From the NCBI GenBank assembly GCA_030691225.1, contig JAUYES010000303.1:1-7838 (forward strand): DNA of 7,838 nt. Reading direction: 5' to 3'. Origin of the DNA: Holophaga sp. (GTDB lineage Bacteria; Acidobacteriota; Holophagae; Holophagales; Holophagaceae). Positions 6,348-7,838 of this stretch are shown here, one piece after another; position 1 is the stretch's first letter; each line of letters opens with the position of its first letter. The position numbers and the translations under genes are program-made. The notes under the pieces were generated by a model, which did not search any database, was not told the origin of the DNA, and saw nothing but the letters and a program-made list of their open reading frames with translations.

Positions 6348-7292
6348 ATGCCGAAACTCGCCGTCATCCATCACCGCCACGAAGACTGGGTTGCTGCCTT
6401 GTCAGAAGCCGAACCCTGCCTGGAGATTCGGGGTTGGCATCCCAGGGACGCTATGACGGCTGACCCGGCTTGGTTGACGGATGCCGAAGCTTTGTTTACT
6501 TGGCGGTTCCCCGAGGGCTTTCTGAAAAAAATGCCCAGATTGCGCTGGATTCAAAACAGCGGGGCAGGGGTCGATCACCTTGTTCAGCATCCCGAGATTG
6601 CGCCGGAGATTCTGATCACCCGCGCCGATGGGCAGTTCGGGCTCTGGATGGCGCGCTATGTCTGTGGGCACTTGCTGGCGGAAGCGCAGCGGTTGGAGGA
6701 ATGCTCGATCGCTCAACGACAAGCCCGCTGGGATGGCAAATTGCTGCCTGAAGATTTGACGGGCCAATCTGCCTTGGTGGTGGGCTTCGGGCGCATCGGT
6801 CGCCAGATCGGTCGAGCCCTGCGGGAACTGGGCCTGGAGGTCCAAGGCTTTGTGCGAAGTGGGCGCATGGACGAGGCATTCCCGTTGCATGGCATCGCGG
6901 AACTTGTCCAGCATTTGCCTAAGGCGCGGCTGCTGGTGCTGTGTGCCCCCCTCACCGAGGAGACGCGTGGCATGGTGGATGCGCGGTTATTGGCCCACGG
7001 GCATGCGGGGCTGACGCTCATCAATGTGGGACGAGGCGATCAGGTGGTGGTGCCTGATCTTTTGGAGGCCTTGGCTGCGGATCGCCTGGGCCATGCGGTG
7101 CTGGATGTGTTTGCGGTGGAACCGTTGGCAGAAACGTCTCCTCTTTGGTCGCACCCGAAAGTGACGATTACGCCGCATCACAGCGGCCCCTCCACCCCCA
7201 AGGCCATGATTCCGGATTTACTTGAAAACCTCCGGCGCTATGCAGAGGGCCTGTTGCCGCAGGATCTAGTCGATCGCGGACGGGGCTATTGA
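6348..7292 (+). CDS. D-isomer-specific 2-hydroxyacid dehydrogenase (GhrA-like glyoxylate/hydroxypyruvate reductase type)
   Basis: 314 aa from ATG 6348. The family reduces 2-oxoacids (glyoxylate, hydroxypyruvate, pyruvate and others) to D-2-hydroxyacids with NAD(P)H in the cytoplasm. A split catalytic domain (about 1-100 plus the C-terminal tail) contains the WIQNSGAGVDHL segment (67-78). The Rossmann domain (about 101-285) has GFGRIG (146-151). The catalytic triad is complete: R229 in INVGRG, E258 in FAVEPL and H277 in TPHHSG. After the second beta strand, R170 and R173 (FVRSGR) suggest NADPH preference; this is inference. The exact substrate cannot be told. The frame is open upstream to 6069, but that extension runs antisense through ccdA and lacks dehydrogenase character. 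ATG 6348 (MPKLAVIHH) starts the first beta strand, as expected, though it has no clear Shine-Dalgarno. The next gene begins two bases after the stop. Confidence 0.9.
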   Translation: MPKLAVIHHRHEDWVAALSEAEPCLEIRGWHPRDAMTADPAWLTDAEALFTWRFPEGFLKKMPRLRWIQNSGAGVDHLVQHPEIAPEILITRADGQFGLWMARYVCGHLLAEAQRLEECSIAQRQARWDGKLLPEDLTGQSALVVGFGRIGRQIGRALRELGLEVQGFVRSGRMDEAFPLHGIAELVQHLPKARLLVLCAPLTEETRGMVDARLLAHGHAGLTLINVGRGDQVVVPDLLEALAADRLGHAVLDVFAVEPLAETSPLWSHPKVTITPHHSGPSTPKAMIPDLLENLRRYAEGLLPQDLVDRGRGY

Positions 7293-7294
7293 TC

Positions 7295-7838
7295 ATGGAC
7301 CCTCGCGTTCTTCTCGACCGACCCTTTGAACCTGGGTTCAACGGAGATGGGCCCTGGCTCGACCTGATCGTCCGCGAACTGCTCGCCGTTCCCGTCCGGC
7401 CGGGATTCCACCGCTGTCCTCGCACCGAGGTCCTCCAGCGCCTGAATGAGGCCTTGGCGGTTCACCCCCGAGCGGCTGATCTTGAAGCTCGCATTCGCGC
7501 GTTCTGGTCCCATACCAGTGCGGTGCGATTACTGGCGGAAATGGGGCTTCCGGATAATGGCAGTCTCCCCCGCGAGGCCATGCAGCGCTTGATGGATAAG
7601 GTGATTCCGCGCCTCGATCATGCGGCGGATCTCTACGCCTGGTTGGATCGCCTGGACGTGAGTGAAGAAGATGCCCTCTGGCTTGAGGGCCTTCCCCCTT
7701 CCTTGGTTGAGCCTTGGCGCTCCTTGGTGGAACCGGAGCCCCAGGCCTTAGGAGAAGCGGCCCTATTGCTCGCCTACCGAGCCTCGGCCCTGGGCTTGAG
7801 TCGGGATTTCCTGCGCATTTGGCCGAAGGGAAGGGATC
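7295..7838 (+). CDS. Gcr-like 'site-specific recombinase' family protein (PF10136 type), N-terminal part, 3' truncated
   Basis: The frame opens at ATG 7295, two bases after the dehydrogenase stop, and runs without a stop through the window edge: 181 codons. Translational coupling is likely; the only ribosome-site candidate is GGACGGGG within the end of the upstream gene. Recognised features, from memory of the family's N-terminal region, are FWSHTSAVRLLAEMGLPDNG (about 68-87), REAMQRLMDKVIPRLDHAADLYAWLD (about 90-115), a WLEGLP segment, and EAALLLAYRASALGLSRDFLRI (about 156-177). These fit the start of the PF10136 family, proteins of roughly 600-700 aa whose later part is multi-spanning membrane. 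The name 'recombinase' traces to a gonococcal gene and is doubtful for a membrane protein. No Tyr- or Ser-recombinase active site is visible in this part. The assignment rests on pattern memory, not a search. Confidence 0.65.
   Translation, partial: MDPRVLLDRPFEPGFNGDGPWLDLIVRELLAVPVRPGFHRCPRTEVLQRLNEALAVHPRAADLEARIRAFWSHTSAVRLLAEMGLPDNGSLPREAMQRLMDKVIPRLDHAADLYAWLDRLDVSEEDALWLEGLPPSLVEPWRSLVEPEPQALGEAALLLAYRASALGLSRDFLRIWPKGRD

Overview
The window is an ordinary, densely coded chromosomal segment of a GC-rich Gram-negative-type bacterium. It holds housekeeping genes (uvrC, scpA, lipA) mixed with accessory ones (a ccdAB toxin-antitoxin pair and a membrane-anchored Sel1 protein). The taxon cannot be fixed from this sequence. 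The gene mix would fit a soil or sediment lineage such as Acidobacteriota (Holophagae) or a delta-proteobacterium-like group, but this is only a weak guess. No tRNA, rRNA, CRISPR array or insertion sequence is visible.

Layout from left to right. (1) 1-809, + strand: the 3' end of a hybrid sensor histidine kinase (ATPase domain followed by a receiver domain). (2) 977-2785, +: complete uvrC. (3) 2796-2811: a hairpin between convergent genes. (4) 2812-3792, -: a protein with a long disordered N-terminal part, one membrane helix and a Sel1 repeat, lying directly downstream of scpA (3831-4622, -) in a probable two-gene operon. (5) 4680-5573, +: lipA, divergent from scpA. (6) 5613-6175, -: ccdB and ccdA, overlapping by one base, with a good sigma-70-type promoter and a palindrome-rich operator upstream at 6186-6231. 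(7) 6348-7292, +: a D-2-hydroxyacid dehydrogenase, followed two bases later by the 5' part of a large protein resembling the 'site-specific recombinase' (Gcr, PF10136) family, which runs off the window.

Functionally, uvrC serves nucleotide excision repair, scpA serves chromosome condensation with SMC, and lipA makes protein-bound lipoate. ccdAB looks like a small chromosomal addiction module placed between lipA and the dehydrogenase. The genes do not form one common pathway. I see no convincing new multi-gene system. The observations most worth a second look are the eight T-x-x-[L/I] motifs in the disordered part of the Sel1 protein, the CcdB C-terminus that lacks the gyrase-poisoning tryptophan, the nested palindromes over the ccd promoter, and the dehydrogenase/Gcr-like gene pair.
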